From Actinosynnema sp042752395 (GTDB taxonomy: Bacteria; Actinomycetota; Actinomycetes; Mycobacteriales; Pseudonocardiaceae): a stretch of 64,000 nt of DNA. Shown here in pieces: positions 43,197 through 53,861 of the stretch. The position numbers were made by a program, and so were the translations under genes. The notes beneath the pieces are model-generated. The model worked only from the letters and a program-made list of their open reading frames with translations, was not told where the DNA came from and made no database searches. The stretch lies in contig NZ_JBHYXZ010000011.1 in assembly GCF_042752395.1 (NCBI RefSeq), positions 1-64,000 on the forward strand, given 5' to 3'. Position 1 is the first letter of the stretch. Each line of letters starts with the position of its first letter.

Positions 43197-43652
43197 ATGG
43201 CCCACGTGAAGGTTGCCGACGAGCTGTGCACCGTGTCGTTGCCCGCCGCCCTGCTGGGCGAGCGGTGGACGTTGCTGCTGCTGAGGCAGGCGTTCCTGGG
43301 CACGCGGCGGTTCGAGGACTTCCAGACCGCGATGGACATCTCCCGCAGCGTGCTCACCGAGCGGCTGGGCACGCTGGTCGAGGAGGGCATCCTGCGCCGC
43401 GAGGCGTACAAGGACGTGCGGACGCGCTACGAGTACCGGCTCACCGAGAAGGGCCTGGACCTCTACCCCGTGCTGATGGCGCTGCGGAAGTGGGGCGACC
43501 GCTGGATGTCGCCGCCCGAGGGCCCGTCGTTCGACCTGAACCACCGGGCCTGCGGCGGCGGCGTCGGCGTGCACGTGGCGTGCGAGGGGTGCGGGGCCGA
43601 GCTGACCGCGCGCGACGTGCGGGTCACGCCGCTGCGCCCGTCACGTGCCTGA
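43197..43652 (+). CDS. HxlR family transcriptional regulator with CxxC tail
   Basis: The 151-aa product has the HxlR winged helix: ELCTVSLPAALLGERWTLLLLRQAFLG with the N-terminal Cys at 11, RFEDFQTAMDISRSVLTERLGTLVEEGILRR, and KWGDRWM. A C-terminal extension carries HRACGG and CEGCGAEL, which may bind a metal. ATG 43197 lies 8 nt after TATCGT (43183-43188). It is divergent from a GNAT gene, sharing the operator. Confidence 0.9.
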   Translation: MAHVKVADELCTVSLPAALLGERWTLLLLRQAFLGTRRFEDFQTAMDISRSVLTERLGTLVEEGILRREAYKDVRTRYEYRLTEKGLDLYPVLMALRKWGDRWMSPPEGPSFDLNHRACGGGVGVHVACEGCGAELTARDVRVTPLRPSRA

Positions 43653-43887
43653 GGCGGGGAAGCACCGCGACGACGAAGGCCGGCGCCCCTGGCGGTGACG
43701 CCCGCACCGGGCACCGGAGCGGCATTCCGTCACCATTCGTGCGCACCACCGGAATGAGGACTCCCTTTCCGGTGAATTATCGCACTCCATCGGATATCTT
43801 CGCGTGCACTCCATTCGGGAATTGCCGGCACGGAAATGTGCCTCCTAGGGTCGGGAACCCGGACCCGACGGCGAAGGAGGACCCCTG

Positions 43888-44232
43888 ATGGCGAGGGCAG
43901 CGAGGGCACTGGCGGCGGCGCTCGGGGTGGCGTTCGCGCTCGGCACGGCGGCGGGCGCGGCGGCCGCGACCACCCCGCCCGACCCGCCCGACGAGCAGCG
44001 CACGGAGCTGGGCGGGGTGGACCTCGCCCAGTTCTGCGTCGCGTTCGGCCACCGGGACCTCACCCTGCTCGACCCCGGCACCGTCTGGGACTGGCGCTGC
44101 GTCGAGCAGGACGGCGGCCTGGTGGACATCAACATGAGCGCCGCCTGCCAGTGGCAGTACCGCGAACAATGGGCCAAGCCCGATTTCCGCGACGAGTGGG
44201 ACGGGTACAGCTGGTACTGCTACCTCGACTGA
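43888..44232 (+). CDS. Small secreted four-cysteine protein
   Basis: The 114-aa product has a signal peptide (ARAARALAAALGVAFALGTA, Ala-rich cleavage region near 27) and a short mature domain with four Cys in FCVAFG, WDWRCV, AACQWQY and WYCYLD, probably two disulfides. The spacing with Trp/Tyr recalls small extracellular lectin or inhibitor folds; no family is recognised. AAGGAGG (43874-43880) precedes ATG 43888. The 235 bp upstream, of lower GC, probably hold its promoter. Confidence 0.8.
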   Translation: MARAARALAAALGVAFALGTAAGAAAATTPPDPPDEQRTELGGVDLAQFCVAFGHRDLTLLDPGTVWDWRCVEQDGGLVDINMSAACQWQYREQWAKPDFRDEWDGYSWYCYLD

Positions 44233-44265
44233 CCCTCCCCCGACCACGCGGCCGGACAGCGGGGC

Positions 44266-46941
44266 TCAGTGGGCGGCGGCGTCCCAGGAACGGCCGACGC
44301 CCACCGAGACCTCCAGCTCCACCGACAGCTCGTAGGCGCCGCCCATCTGCGCGCGCACCAGCGACTCGACCTGCTCCCGCTCGCCCTCGGCGATCTCCAG
44401 CACCAGTTCGTCGTGCACCTGCAGCAGCATCCGCGACCGCAGGCCCGACGCCTCCAGCGCGCGGAACACGCCGAGCATCGCCACCTTGATGATGTCCGCC
44501 GCGCTGCCCTGGATCGGCGCGTTCAACGCCATCCGCTCGGCCATCTCGCGGCGCTGGCGGTTGTCGCTGGTCAGGTCGGGCAGGTAGCGCCGGCGGCCGA
44601 GGATCGTCTCGGTGTAGCCCTTCTTCCGCGCGTCCTCCACCACCGCGTGCAGGTAGTCGCGCACCCCGCCGAACCGGGCGAAGTACGCCTCCTTCTGCTC
44701 CCGCGCCTCGGCCGCCGAGATCCGCAGCTGCTGGGCGAGCCCGTACTCGGACAACCCGTACGCCAGGCCGTACGACATGGCCTTGACCCGGCGGCGCTGC
44801 TCGGCGGTGACCTCCGAGGTCGGCACCGAGAACGCCCGGGACGCGACGAACGTGTGCAGGTCCTCGCCGCTGCGGAACGCCTCGATCAGGCCCTCGTCCT
44901 CGGACAGGTGCGCCATGATCCGCATCTCGATCTGGCTGTAGTCCGCCGTCATCAGCTCGGCGAAGCCCGGCCCGACCACGAACGCCTCGCGGATGCGCCT
45001 GCCCTCGTCGGTGCGGATCGGGATGTTCTGGAGGTTCGGGTCGGTGGACGACAGCCGCCCCGTCGCCGCGATCGTCTGGTGGAACGTGGTGTGGATGCGG
45101 CCGTCGTCGGCCACCGACTTGAGCAGCCCGTCGACGGTCGACTTCAGCCTGGTCACGTCCCGGTGCGCGAGCAGGTGCTGGAGGAACGGGTGTTGGGTGG
45201 CCTCCAGCAGGTTCTGCAGCGCGTCCGCGTCCGTCGTGTACCCGGTCTTGGTCTTCTTCGTCTTCGGCATCTGCAGCTCGTCGAACAGCACGGTCTGCAA
45301 CTGCTTGGGCGAGCCGAGGTTGATCTCCTTGCCGATCACCGAGTACGCGTCCTGCGCGGCCTGCTTCACGCCCGCCGCGAAGTGCGCCTCCAGCGCGGCC
45401 AGGTGCTCGGCGTCGATCGCGATGCCGACCGCCTCCACCTCGTCCAGCACCATCATCAGCGGCAGCTCCAGGGTCGCCAGCAGCGACTCCTGGCCGGTGG
45501 CCACCAGCTCCGCGTCCAGCGCGTCGGCCAGCTCCGCCACCGCGAACGCCCGCACGATCGCCGCCTGCGCCGTCTTCTGCCGCTCCTCGGCCTCGTCGGC
45601 GAGCAGCGAGAGCTGCCCGTCGTCGGGCTCCTCGGCGCGCAGCTCCCGCTTGAGGTAGCGCAGCGCCAGGTCGTCCAGCGCGAACGACCGCTGGCCCGGC
45701 CGCACCAGGTAGGCGGCCAGCGCGGTGTCGCTGGTCACGCCGCGCAGCCGCCAGCCGCGCGCCCGCAACGCCCGCAGCGGCAGCTTCAGGTCGTGCGCCG
45801 CCTTCGCCACCGACTCGTCGGCCAGCCACGCGGCCAGCGCGTTCTCGTCCGCCTCGGTCAGCGACGCGACCTCGACGTACCCGCCCTCGCCGCCGACCGC
45901 GGCCAGCGCCAGGCCCTCCAGGTCGCCGTTCGCGGCGCGGAAGGCCACGCCGACCCGGCCGGACCGCGCGTGCGCGTCGAGCCAGGCCGCCACCCCGCCC
46001 GCGGGCACCTCGCCGCCGCGGACCGCGAAGCCCTCGTCGGCCTCCGGCTCGGCGGTGGACAGGGTGGAGAACAGCCGGTCCCGCAGCACCCGGAACTCCA
46101 GCTCGTCGAACAGCCGGTGCACCGCGTCCCGGTCCCACGGCCGGGCCTGGAGGTCGGCCGGGCCCACGGGCAGCTCCACGTCCCGCACCAGCTCGGTGAG
46201 CTGCCGGTTCAGCATGATGTTGGCCAGGTTGGCCCGCAGCGCCTCGCCGACCTTGCCCGGCACCTCGTCGACGTGGTCGATCAGGCCGTTCAGCGAGCCG
46301 AACTGGGTGAGCAGCTTCACGATCGTCTTCGGGCCGACGCCGGGGGTGTTCGGCAGGTTGTCCGACGAGTCGCCGCGCACCGCGGCGTAGTCGGCGTACA
46401 GCTCGGGCGGCACGCCCTGCTTCTCCAGCACCAGCTCGGGGGTGTAGCGGGCCATCTCGGACACGCCCTTGACCGGGTACAGCACCGTCACCCGGTCGGT
46501 GACCAGCTGCAACGCGTCGCGGTCGCCGGTGCAGATCAGCACCTCGAAGCCCAGCGCCGTGGCCTGCGTGGTCAGCGTGGCGATCAGGTCGTCGGCCTCG
46601 TAGTTGGCCTTGGCCAGCACCGGGATGTTCAGCGTGCCCAGCACGTCCTCGATCAGGCTCACCTGGCCGCGGAACTCGTCCGGCGTCTCGCTGCGACCGG
46701 CCTTGTACTCCGCGTAGGTCTCGGTGCGGAACGTCTTGCGCGAGACGTCGAACGCCACCGCGATGTGCGTCGGCTTCTCGTCCCGCAGCAGGTTGATGAG
46801 CATCGACGTGAAGCCGTAGACCGCGTTGGTGGTCTGGCCCGTGCCCGTCTGGAAGTTCTCCTTGGGCAGCGCGAAGAAGGCGCGGTAGGCCATGGAGTGG
46901 CCGTCGACCAGCAGCAGGCGGGAGGCTTCTGAAGTGCTCAC
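44266..46941 (-). CDS. polA: DNA polymerase I
   Basis: The 891-aa product has an N-terminal 5'-3' exonuclease (LLLVDGHSMAYRAFFALP, ANYEADDLIATL, GDSSDNLPNTPGVGPKT), a degenerate 3'-5' exonuclease domain lacking the DEDD acids, and a polymerase domain with ADYSQIEMRIMAHL (motif A), RRRVKAMSYGLAYGLS (motif B) and LLQVHDELVLEI (motif C). Motif B carries Tyr where E. coli has Phe-762. GTG 46941 follows TAGACT (46948-46953) by 6 nt. It belongs to the conserved block pdtaR-polA-rpsA-coaE-uvrB. Confidence 0.97.
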   Translation of the reverse strand: MSTSEASRLLLVDGHSMAYRAFFALPKENFQTGTGQTTNAVYGFTSMLINLLRDEKPTHIAVAFDVSRKTFRTETYAEYKAGRSETPDEFRGQVSLIEDVLGTLNIPVLAKANYEADDLIATLTTQATALGFEVLICTGDRDALQLVTDRVTVLYPVKGVSEMARYTPELVLEKQGVPPELYADYAAVRGDSSDNLPNTPGVGPKTIVKLLTQFGSLNGLIDHVDEVPGKVGEALRANLANIMLNRQLTELVRDVELPVGPADLQARPWDRDAVHRLFDELEFRVLRDRLFSTLSTAEPEADEGFAVRGGEVPAGGVAAWLDAHARSGRVGVAFRAANGDLEGLALAAVGGEGGYVEVASLTEADENALAAWLADESVAKAAHDLKLPLRALRARGWRLRGVTSDTALAAYLVRPGQRSFALDDLALRYLKRELRAEEPDDGQLSLLADEAEERQKTAQAAIVRAFAVAELADALDAELVATGQESLLATLELPLMMVLDEVEAVGIAIDAEHLAALEAHFAAGVKQAAQDAYSVIGKEINLGSPKQLQTVLFDELQMPKTKKTKTGYTTDADALQNLLEATQHPFLQHLLAHRDVTRLKSTVDGLLKSVADDGRIHTTFHQTIAATGRLSSTDPNLQNIPIRTDEGRRIREAFVVGPGFAELMTADYSQIEMRIMAHLSEDEGLIEAFRSGEDLHTFVASRAFSVPTSEVTAEQRRRVKAMSYGLAYGLSEYGLAQQLRISAAEAREQKEAYFARFGGVRDYLHAVVEDARKKGYTETILGRRRYLPDLTSDNRQRREMAERMALNAPIQGSAADIIKVAMLGVFRALEASGLRSRMLLQVHDELVLEIAEGEREQVESLVRAQMGGAYELSVELEVSVGVGRSWDAAAH

Positions 46942-46993
46942 GCGGCGAGTCTAGGGTGGGGGTCCGACAGTTCTGCACCGACTGGAGCAACCC

Positions 46994-47416
46994 GTGACGC
47001 CAGCCCCCGAGGACATGCCCGGCGCCGACCAGGCCGTCGCCCACGAGCAGCTCACCACGAAGCTCGGCATCGAGATCACCCGATGGGATGCCGACCGGCT
47101 GGTCGGGACGATGCCGGTCAAGGGCAACCGCCAGCCGTACGGGCTGCTGCACGGCGGCGCGAACGCGGTGCTGGCCGAGACGCTGGGCTCGGTCGCCGCG
47201 GCCATGCACGCCGCCCCGGAGCGGATGGCCGTGGGCCTGGAGCTGTCGTGCACGCACCACCGGGCCGTCGCCGAGGGTGTCGTCACGGGGGTGTGCACGC
47301 CGATCCACCGCGGTCGCAGCACCGCCACCTACGAGATCGTCATCACCGACGAGCAGGGGCGGCGCGCCTGCACGGCCCGGCTGACCTGCTTCCTCAAGGA
47401 AGCCACGAAGGGGTGA
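46994..47416 (+). CDS. PaaI-type hotdog-fold thioesterase
   Basis: The 140-aa product has the hotdog motif: GNRQPYGLLHGGANAVLAETLGS (active-site HGG with the helix Glu), VGLELSCTHHRAVAEG and a final strand TARLTCFLKE. These enzymes hydrolyse acyl-CoA or aromatic acyl-CoA thioesters. It is divergent from polA with 52 bp between starts, an arrangement also seen in other actinobacteria. GTG 46994. Confidence 0.92.
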   Translation: MTPAPEDMPGADQAVAHEQLTTKLGIEITRWDADRLVGTMPVKGNRQPYGLLHGGANAVLAETLGSVAAAMHAAPERMAVGLELSCTHHRAVAEGVVTGVCTPIHRGRSTATYEIVITDEQGRRACTARLTCFLKEATKG

Positions 47417-47501
47417 ACCCGAAACGACCCGATCGGGTGAAATGCGATTCGGGTCCCGCGGGTGTGCAATTCGAGGTGCAGCGGGTGAGGCGGAGGTGGA
47501 C

Positions 47502-48056
47502 GTGCGGCGTCTGGTGGCGGTGATGGCCGTGGTGCTGGCGGCGGCCGGGTGCGGTGACGCGCCGGTGGTCGCGGGCCCCGAGACGTCGGCCTCGCCGGCG
47601 GCCACCTACCCGGTGCCCCCGGAGACCGTGCGGCCGGACGAGAAGCCGCTCAAGATCCCCACCACGGCGGACGGCGACACCGCGTTCACGCTGGTCGGGC
47701 TCACCACCGAGATGCCGACGCTGATCGGCAGCCACGCCGAGTTCCACGCCAAGGGCCAGTTCGTCCGGATCCGGATGAGCGTGATCAACAACGGTCGCAG
47801 CAGCGTGCAGTTCAACGCCCGCCGGCACGTCCTGGTGGACGACCGCCGCGGCGAGCACGAGGTGGACTCGCAGGCCATGACGATCAAGCGGCAGCCGGAG
47901 TCGCTGGACCTCGGCGCGAACGTGCGGCTGGAGTACGACGTCTACTACGACGTGCCACGGGACGTGAAGCCGCTGGCCCTGCGCGTCTACGGCGGGCCGA
48001 CGCTGACCGACATGAAGGACGAGGCGGGCACCGAGATCCCGCTGGCCCAGCCGTAG
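47502..48056 (+). CDS. DUF4352-type lipoprotein
   Basis: The 184-aa product begins VRRLVAVMAVVLAAAGCGDA with a clear lipobox (Cys at 17) and a Ser/Ala/Pro-rich linker. Its mature Ig-like domain has FTLVGLTTEMPTLIGSH, KGQFVRIRMSVINNG and FNARRHVLVDDRRGEHEVDS, matching DUF4352 (bacterial Ig-like, telomeric-repeat-binding-factor-like fold). It is exported and anchored by lipid; ligand unknown. The GGAGG at about 47493 decides the GTG at 47502. Confidence 0.85.
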   Translation: MRRLVAVMAVVLAAAGCGDAPVVAGPETSASPAATYPVPPETVRPDEKPLKIPTTADGDTAFTLVGLTTEMPTLIGSHAEFHAKGQFVRIRMSVINNGRSSVQFNARRHVLVDDRRGEHEVDSQAMTIKRQPESLDLGANVRLEYDVYYDVPRDVKPLALRVYGGPTLTDMKDEAGTEIPLAQP

Positions 48057-48059
48057 CCG

Positions 48060-48078
48060 GACCGGCGGGATCCCGGTC
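48060..48078. terminator. Short hairpin between convergent genes
   Basis: A 6-bp stem GACCGG (48060-48065) with CCGGTC (48073-48078) and a 7-nt loop lies between the lipoprotein and livF ends. It is weak, and may serve both directions. Confidence 0.4.
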
Positions 48079-48082
48079 ACCG

Positions 48083-48787
48083 TCAGTGACCGCCGAGGTA
48101 CGCCGCACGCACCTGGGGGTCGTCCAGCAGCTCCGGGCCGGGGGCGCTCTTGACGACCCGGCCGGTCTCCAGCACGTACGCGCGGTCGGAGAGCTTCAGC
48201 GCCTGCTGCGCGTTCTGCTCGACCAGCAGCACGGTCGTGCCGCGCTGGTTGATCTCCTTGATGATCTCGAAGATCTGCGCGATGAGCATGGGCGCGAGGC
48301 CCATCGACGGCTCGTCCAGCAGGAGCACCTTCGGCTTGGTCATCAACGCCCGGCCGATGGCGATCATCTGCTGCTCGCCGCCGGACATCGTGCCGCCGAA
48401 CTGGTTCTTGCGCTCCGCCAGCCGCGGGAACAGCTCGTAGACCTCGGCCAGGTCGGCGTCGAGCGAGTCACGACGGGTGTAGGCGCCCATCAGCAGGTTC
48501 TCCTGCACCGTCATGCCGGGGAACACACCCCGGCCCTCCGGCGACTGCCCGATGCCCGCGACGACCCGCTTGTGCCCCGGCATCTTGGAGATGTCCTGGC
48601 CGTTGAACAGCACCTGGCCGCTGGTCAGCGGGCGCAGCCCGGAGATCGTCTTCAGCGTGGTGGTCTTGCCCGCGCCGTTCGCGCCGATCAGCGAGACGAT
48701 CTCACCGTCCGCGACCTCCAGGCTGATGCCCTTGATCGCGGCGATCTTGCCGTAGTGGACGTGGATGTCCTTCAGCTCAAGAAGCAT
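48083..48787 (-). CDS. livF: Branched-chain amino acid ABC transporter ATPase LivF
   Basis: The 234-aa product is a complete ABC ATPase: Walker A LIGANGAGKTTTLKTI, Q-loop VAGIGQSPEGRGVFPGM (LivF-type), signature MSGGEQQMIAIGRAL, Walker B VLLLDEPSMGLAP. It powers import of branched-chain amino acids together with LivG. Its start overlaps livG by 11 bp. It is the last gene of livKHMGF. Confidence 0.95.
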   Translation of the reverse strand: MLLELKDIHVHYGKIAAIKGISLEVADGEIVSLIGANGAGKTTTLKTISGLRPLTSGQVLFNGQDISKMPGHKRVVAGIGQSPEGRGVFPGMTVQENLLMGAYTRRDSLDADLAEVYELFPRLAERKNQFGGTMSGGEQQMIAIGRALMTKPKVLLLDEPSMGLAPMLIAQIFEIIKEINQRGTTVLLVEQNAQQALKLSDRAYVLETGRVVKSAPGPELLDDPQVRAAYLGGH

Positions 48788-49549
48788 CTTCGGACACCCC
48801 CAGGTACGCCTCGATCACCTTCGGGTTGTTCTGCACCTCTTGCGGGAGCCCTTCTGCGATCAGCTGGCCGAAGTCCAGCACCGCGACGCGGTCGCTGACG
48901 CCCATGACCAGGCTCATGTCGTGCTCGATCAGCAGCACGGTCCGGCCGCTGTCGCGGATCTTGCGGATCAGCGCCTGCAACGCCTCCTTCTCGGCCGGGT
49001 TCATGCCGGCCGCCGGCTCGTCGAGCAGGAGCAGCTTCGGGTCCGTGGCCAGCGCGCGGGCGATCTCCAGCCGCCGCTGGTCGCCGTACGGGAGGTTCTT
49101 CGCGGTCTCGGTCATCCGGCCGGGGATGCCGACGAAGTCGAGCAGCTCCCGCGCCAGCTCGCGGCCGCGCCGCTCCTCCTTCCGGTGCCAGGGCAGGTTG
49201 AGCGTCGCGCCGATCGCACCGGTCTTGTGGTGCGCGTCCGCGCCCACCATCACGTTCTCCAGCGCCGACATGTTGTGGAACAGCCGGATGTTCTGGAACG
49301 TGCGGGCGATGCCCATCTTGGTGATCTTGAACCGCTTGCTGCCGTCGATCCGCGCGCCGTTGAACAGCACCTGGCCCTCGGTGGGCTGGTAGACGCCGGT
49401 GACCACGTTGAACACGGTGGTCTTGCCCGCGCCGTTGGGCCCGATCAGGGCGAAGATCTCGCCCTGGCCGACGCTGATCTTCGCCTCGCGCAGGGCGACC
49501 ACGCCGCCGAAGCGCATGGTCACGTTGTCCAGCTGAAGGACGGGAGTGC

Positions 49550-49553
<4 letters not shown>
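48777..49553 (-). CDS. livG: Branched-chain amino acid ABC transporter ATPase LivG
   Basis: The 258-aa product has Walker A LIGPNGAGKTTVFNVVTG, LivG-type Q-loop MGIARTFQNIRLFHNMSALEN, signature LPYGDQRRLEIARAL, Walker B LLLLDEPAAGMNPAE. GTG 49553 (VSTPVLQLDNVTMRFGG) overlaps the livM stop. It forms the ATPase pair with LivF. Confidence 0.95.
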
Positions 49554-50715
<1,162 letters not shown>

Positions 50716-50719
<4 letters not shown>

Positions 50720-51678
50720 GCGCGGGCCTTCTGCAGGGATTCGCCCAGGATGCCGGTCGGCCGGAACATGAGCACGACCACCAGCACGGTGAACGCGATC
50801 ACGTCCTTCCACTCCGAACCCAGGAAGATCGCGCCCCAGTTCTCGATGAGGCCGAGCACGATACCGCCGAGCAGGGCACCGCGCAGGTTGCCGATACCGC
50901 CGAGCACGGCGGCGGTGAACGCCTTGATGCCGAGCACGAAACCGACGTTGAAGACCGTGTTCTCGAACTCCATCAGGTACAGCGCGCCCGCCACGCCGGC
51001 CATCGCGCCGCCGAGCAGGAAGGTGACCCGCACGATGTTGTCGATGCTGACGCCCATGAGGACGGCGGCCTCGGGGTCCTGCGCCGTGGCGCGGATGCCG
51101 CGACCGATCTTGGTCCGGTTCACCACGCGGTCCAGCGCGATCATCATGATGACCGCCGCGACCACGACGATGATGTGGTCGACGCGGACGGCCGCGTTGC
51201 CGATGGTGAACACCGTGTCGCGGTCGACGATGCGCGGCGAGGACTGCTGGTTGCGGCCCGCGTTGCCGGTCAACCAGGGGATGATGACCAGCGCGAACAG
51301 CTCTTGGAGGAACAGCGACGCGCCGATCGCGGAGATCAGCGCGGTGAGCCGGGTCGCGCCCTTTCTGCGCAGCGGCCGGTAGGCCACCAGCTCCAGCAGG
51401 ACCGCGGCGCCGCCGGATACCGCAGCGGACAGCACGATGATCAACAGCATCACGCCGAACAGGGCGATCCCGGTGAGCGGCGACGCGGGTGCGATCGCGG
51501 TGATCACCACGAGCGACGTGAACGTGCCGATCATGAAGATCTCGGAGTGCGCGAAGTTGATCAGACGCAGCACGCCGTAGACCATCGTGTAGCCGAGGGC
51601 GACGAGCGCGTAGATGGAGCCGAACACCAGTCCGCCCACCGTGCTGGGTAGGAACTGGTTGAGGAAATCATCAAGCAT
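50716..51678 (-). CDS. livH: Branched-chain amino acid ABC transporter permease LivH
   Basis: The 320-aa product has about eight TM helices and LivH motifs: GLVFGSIYALVALGYTMVYGVLRLINFAHSE, AVLMGVSIDNIVRVTFLLGG, GGIGNLRGALLGGIVLGL. ATG 51678 is separated from livK by 125 bp that hold a strong hairpin, so its expression may be lower than that of livK. Confidence 0.95.
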
Positions 51679-51729
51679 GACAGGTTTGCCTCACGAGACG
51701 GGCGGGGAGAGAAACTTCGCCATAGGGGT

Positions 51730-51770
51730 GGGGAGCGGGAGCTGTCGTTCCCACGACACTCCCGCTCCCC
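51730..51770 (-). terminator. Intra-operon hairpin between livK and livH
   Basis: A 12-bp stem GGGGAGCGGGAG/CTCCCGCTCCCC (51730-51741, 51759-51770) continues, past a one-base bulge, into TGTCG/CGACA with a 6-nt loop. Minus-strand RNA gives the loop UGGGAA. Such hairpins after binding-protein genes cause partial termination or protect the upstream mRNA. An anti-termination role is possible, not shown. Confidence 0.75.
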
Positions 51771-51803
51771 AGCGCGCCAGCTTGCTGCCTATTCCGTCTC
51801 GGC

Positions 51804-52994
51804 TCAGCCTTCGAGCTTGGCGGACTCGGCCGCGCCCAGCAGCTTCACCTTGCCGTCCTTCACCTGGTAGATGAAGATCGCGTTGTTCTCCGGCTCGCCG
51901 TTCGCCTTGAACTTGATCGGCTTGGAGACACCGTCGAAGCTGACGGTCTTGAGGAACTCGTTGATCTTCTCGCCGGTGGTGTTGCCCGCCTCGACGGCCT
52001 TGATGAAGGCGGTCGCGGCGTCGTAGCCCTCGGTCGCGTAGATCGCCGGGTCGACGTTCGCGCTCTTCTTGTAGTTGTCGAAGAACGTCTTCAGCGCGCC
52101 CGTGACGTCCGACGTCGGGATGTTGCACGGGCAGGCGAGGACGGCGCCCTCGGCCGCGTCGGCGCCGGCGCCGGTCACGAGCTGCTGGTCGAGCGAGCCG
52201 TCACCGGAGGCGAAGATGGTCTTCACGCCACCGTCGCGGAGCTGCTTGAGCAGGCGGCCGGCCTGCGCGTAGTAACCGCCGAAGACGATGACGTCCGGGT
52301 TGGCCGCGGCGACCTTCGTGACCGTGGACGAGTAGTCGGACGCGTCCTTCGAGAACTTGTCCCGCTCGACCGTGACACCGGCGCCCTCGAACGACTTGGC
52401 GACGGCGTCGGCCAGGCCGACGCTGTACTCCTGGTCGTCGGACAGGACGAACGCCTTCTTCGGGCTCTTGGCCTTCACCAGGAAGTCGGCGATGCCGGGG
52501 CCCTGGTCGGAGTCGTTCGCCACGACGCGGTGCCAGTAGGTCCAGCCGTTGTTGGCCAGGTCGGGGTTCGTCGCGGACGGCGAGATGCTGGGGATCTTCC
52601 CCTCCTCCAGCTGACCGCCGATGGCCTTCGACTCACCCGAGAACGCCGGGCCGATGAGGCCGACGATCTTGTCCTGGGTGATGGCCTTCGTGATCAGCGA
52701 GGTGGCCTGGTCGGCCTTGCCCTGGCTGTCGTACGGCACCAGCTCGATCTTGATCTTGGGGTTCTTGGCGTTGTACTCCTCGACCGCCATCACGGCCCCG
52801 TTCCGGGGCGGGATCACGATCGCCGCGTTCTCACCGGTGAGGTCACCCATGAACCCGATCTTGACCGAGGTGACGTCGCCGCCCCCGTCGCCACTGCCGC
52901 CGCCTCCAGCGCAAGCCGCGAGCACCAGCGACGAAGCCGCCGCCAGCGCCAGAACTCGGCCGAGTCGTGCTCCTGACACCGGAATACCTCCCAT
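51804..52994 (-). CDS. livK: Branched-chain amino acid-binding lipoprotein LivK
   Basis: The 396-aa product is a lipoprotein (lipobox SLVLAACAGG) with a type I periplasmic-binding fold: VKIGFMGDLTGENA, VVANDSDQGPGIADFLV, VLSDDQEYSVGLADAVAKSF and IATEGYDAATAFI-like C-terminal strands (AIYATEGYDAATAF). It binds a branched-chain or related amino acid outside the membrane for LivHMGF. ATG 52994 was chosen; an upstream in-frame TTG adds only two residues. The 261-bp upstream gap includes an inverted repeat CGTGAC-GGTA-GTCACG (53108-53123) that could be an operator. Confidence 0.93.
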   Translation of the reverse strand: MGGIPVSGARLGRVLALAAASSLVLAACAGGGGSGDGGGDVTSVKIGFMGDLTGENAAIVIPPRNGAVMAVEEYNAKNPKIKIELVPYDSQGKADQATSLITKAITQDKIVGLIGPAFSGESKAIGGQLEEGKIPSISPSATNPDLANNGWTYWHRVVANDSDQGPGIADFLVKAKSPKKAFVLSDDQEYSVGLADAVAKSFEGAGVTVERDKFSKDASDYSSTVTKVAAANPDVIVFGGYYAQAGRLLKQLRDGGVKTIFASGDGSLDQQLVTGAGADAAEGAVLACPCNIPTSDVTGALKTFFDNYKKSANVDPAIYATEGYDAATAFIKAVEAGNTTGEKINEFLKTVSFDGVSKPIKFKANGEPENNAIFIYQVKDGKVKLLGAAESAKLEG

Positions 52995-53255
52995 GACCAA
53001 CCAGCCCGCCGGTAGGCGGAGCCCTCACACGAGGGCGTGGGTTAGGGCAGGAACGTAGCTTCAGTTGAACTCGGTGAACAGGTGGTCTTACTGCTCTGTG
53101 TCCACATCGTGACGGTAGTCACGGGAAAATCGCCTGCGGTTAACAACCTCAAATCCAGCTCAAATCGCCGCAGGTCACAAGGTCAATGCGCGCAGTAACC
53201 AAGAATGACCAACGGGACCCGTCCGATACTCGAACAGGTATCGCAGTGGTGATAC

Positions 53256-53861
53256 TCACCCGAAGTTTTCGATGACGGCTTCCGCGACGGCCTTCATGGT
53301 CGTGCGGCGGTCCATCGCGGTGCGCTGCACCCAGCGGAATGCCTCGGGCTCCGACAGACCCTGCTTGGTCATCAGCAATCCCTTGGCGCGCTCGACGACC
53401 TTGCGCGTCTCCAGCCGCTCGGTGAGCCCGGCGACCTCGTTCTCCAACGCCTGCAGCTCGGCGAACCGGCTCATCGCCAACTCGATGGCGGGCACCAGGT
53501 CGCGCTTGGCGAACGGCTTGACCAGGTAGGCCATCGCGCCCGCGTCCCGGGCCCGCTCCACCAGGTCGCGCTGGCTGAACGCGGTGAGGATGACGACCGG
53601 CGCGATGCGCTTGCCCGCGATCACCGACGCGGCCTCGATGCCGTCGACCTTCGGCATCTTCACGTCCATGATGACCAGGTCGGGCCGCAACTCGGTGGCC
53701 AGCGTGACCGCCTCGTCGCCGTCGGCGGCCTGACCGGCCACCTCGTACCCCTCCTCGCGGAGCATCTCGACCAGGTCGAGGCGGATGAGGGCTTCGTCCT
53801 CGGCCACGAGGACACGCCGGGGCGTGACCTCTGGCTGGGCCTCGGCAGCCTGATGGGTCAC
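53256..53861 (-). CDS. pdtaR: ANTAR response regulator, PdtaR type
   Basis: The 201-aa product has an N-terminal receiver domain (RVLVAEDEALIRLDLVEML, phospho-Asp in LVIMDVKMPKVDG, ILTAFSQRDLV, YLVKPFAKRDL), a coiled linker and a C-terminal ANTAR RNA-binding domain (TRKVVERAKGLLMTKQGLSEPEAFRWVQRTAM). It matches mycobacterial Rv1626. ANTAR proteins act by anti-termination on hairpin pairs. AGGAGG (53868-53873) precedes GTG 53861. Its histidine kinase is not in the window. Confidence 0.95.
   Translation of the reverse strand: MTHQAAEAQPEVTPRRVLVAEDEALIRLDLVEMLREEGYEVAGQAADGDEAVTLATELRPDLVIMDVKMPKVDGIEAASVIAGKRIAPVVILTAFSQRDLVERARDAGAMAYLVKPFAKRDLVPAIELAMSRFAELQALENEVAGLTERLETRKVVERAKGLLMTKQGLSEPEAFRWVQRTAMDRRTTMKAVAEAVIENFG

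Noticed and set aside
44129..47605. 1158-aa open frame overlapping polA in another minus-strand frame
   Set aside because: The composition is Arg/Gly/Ala-rich without motifs; polA is unambiguous in its own frame.
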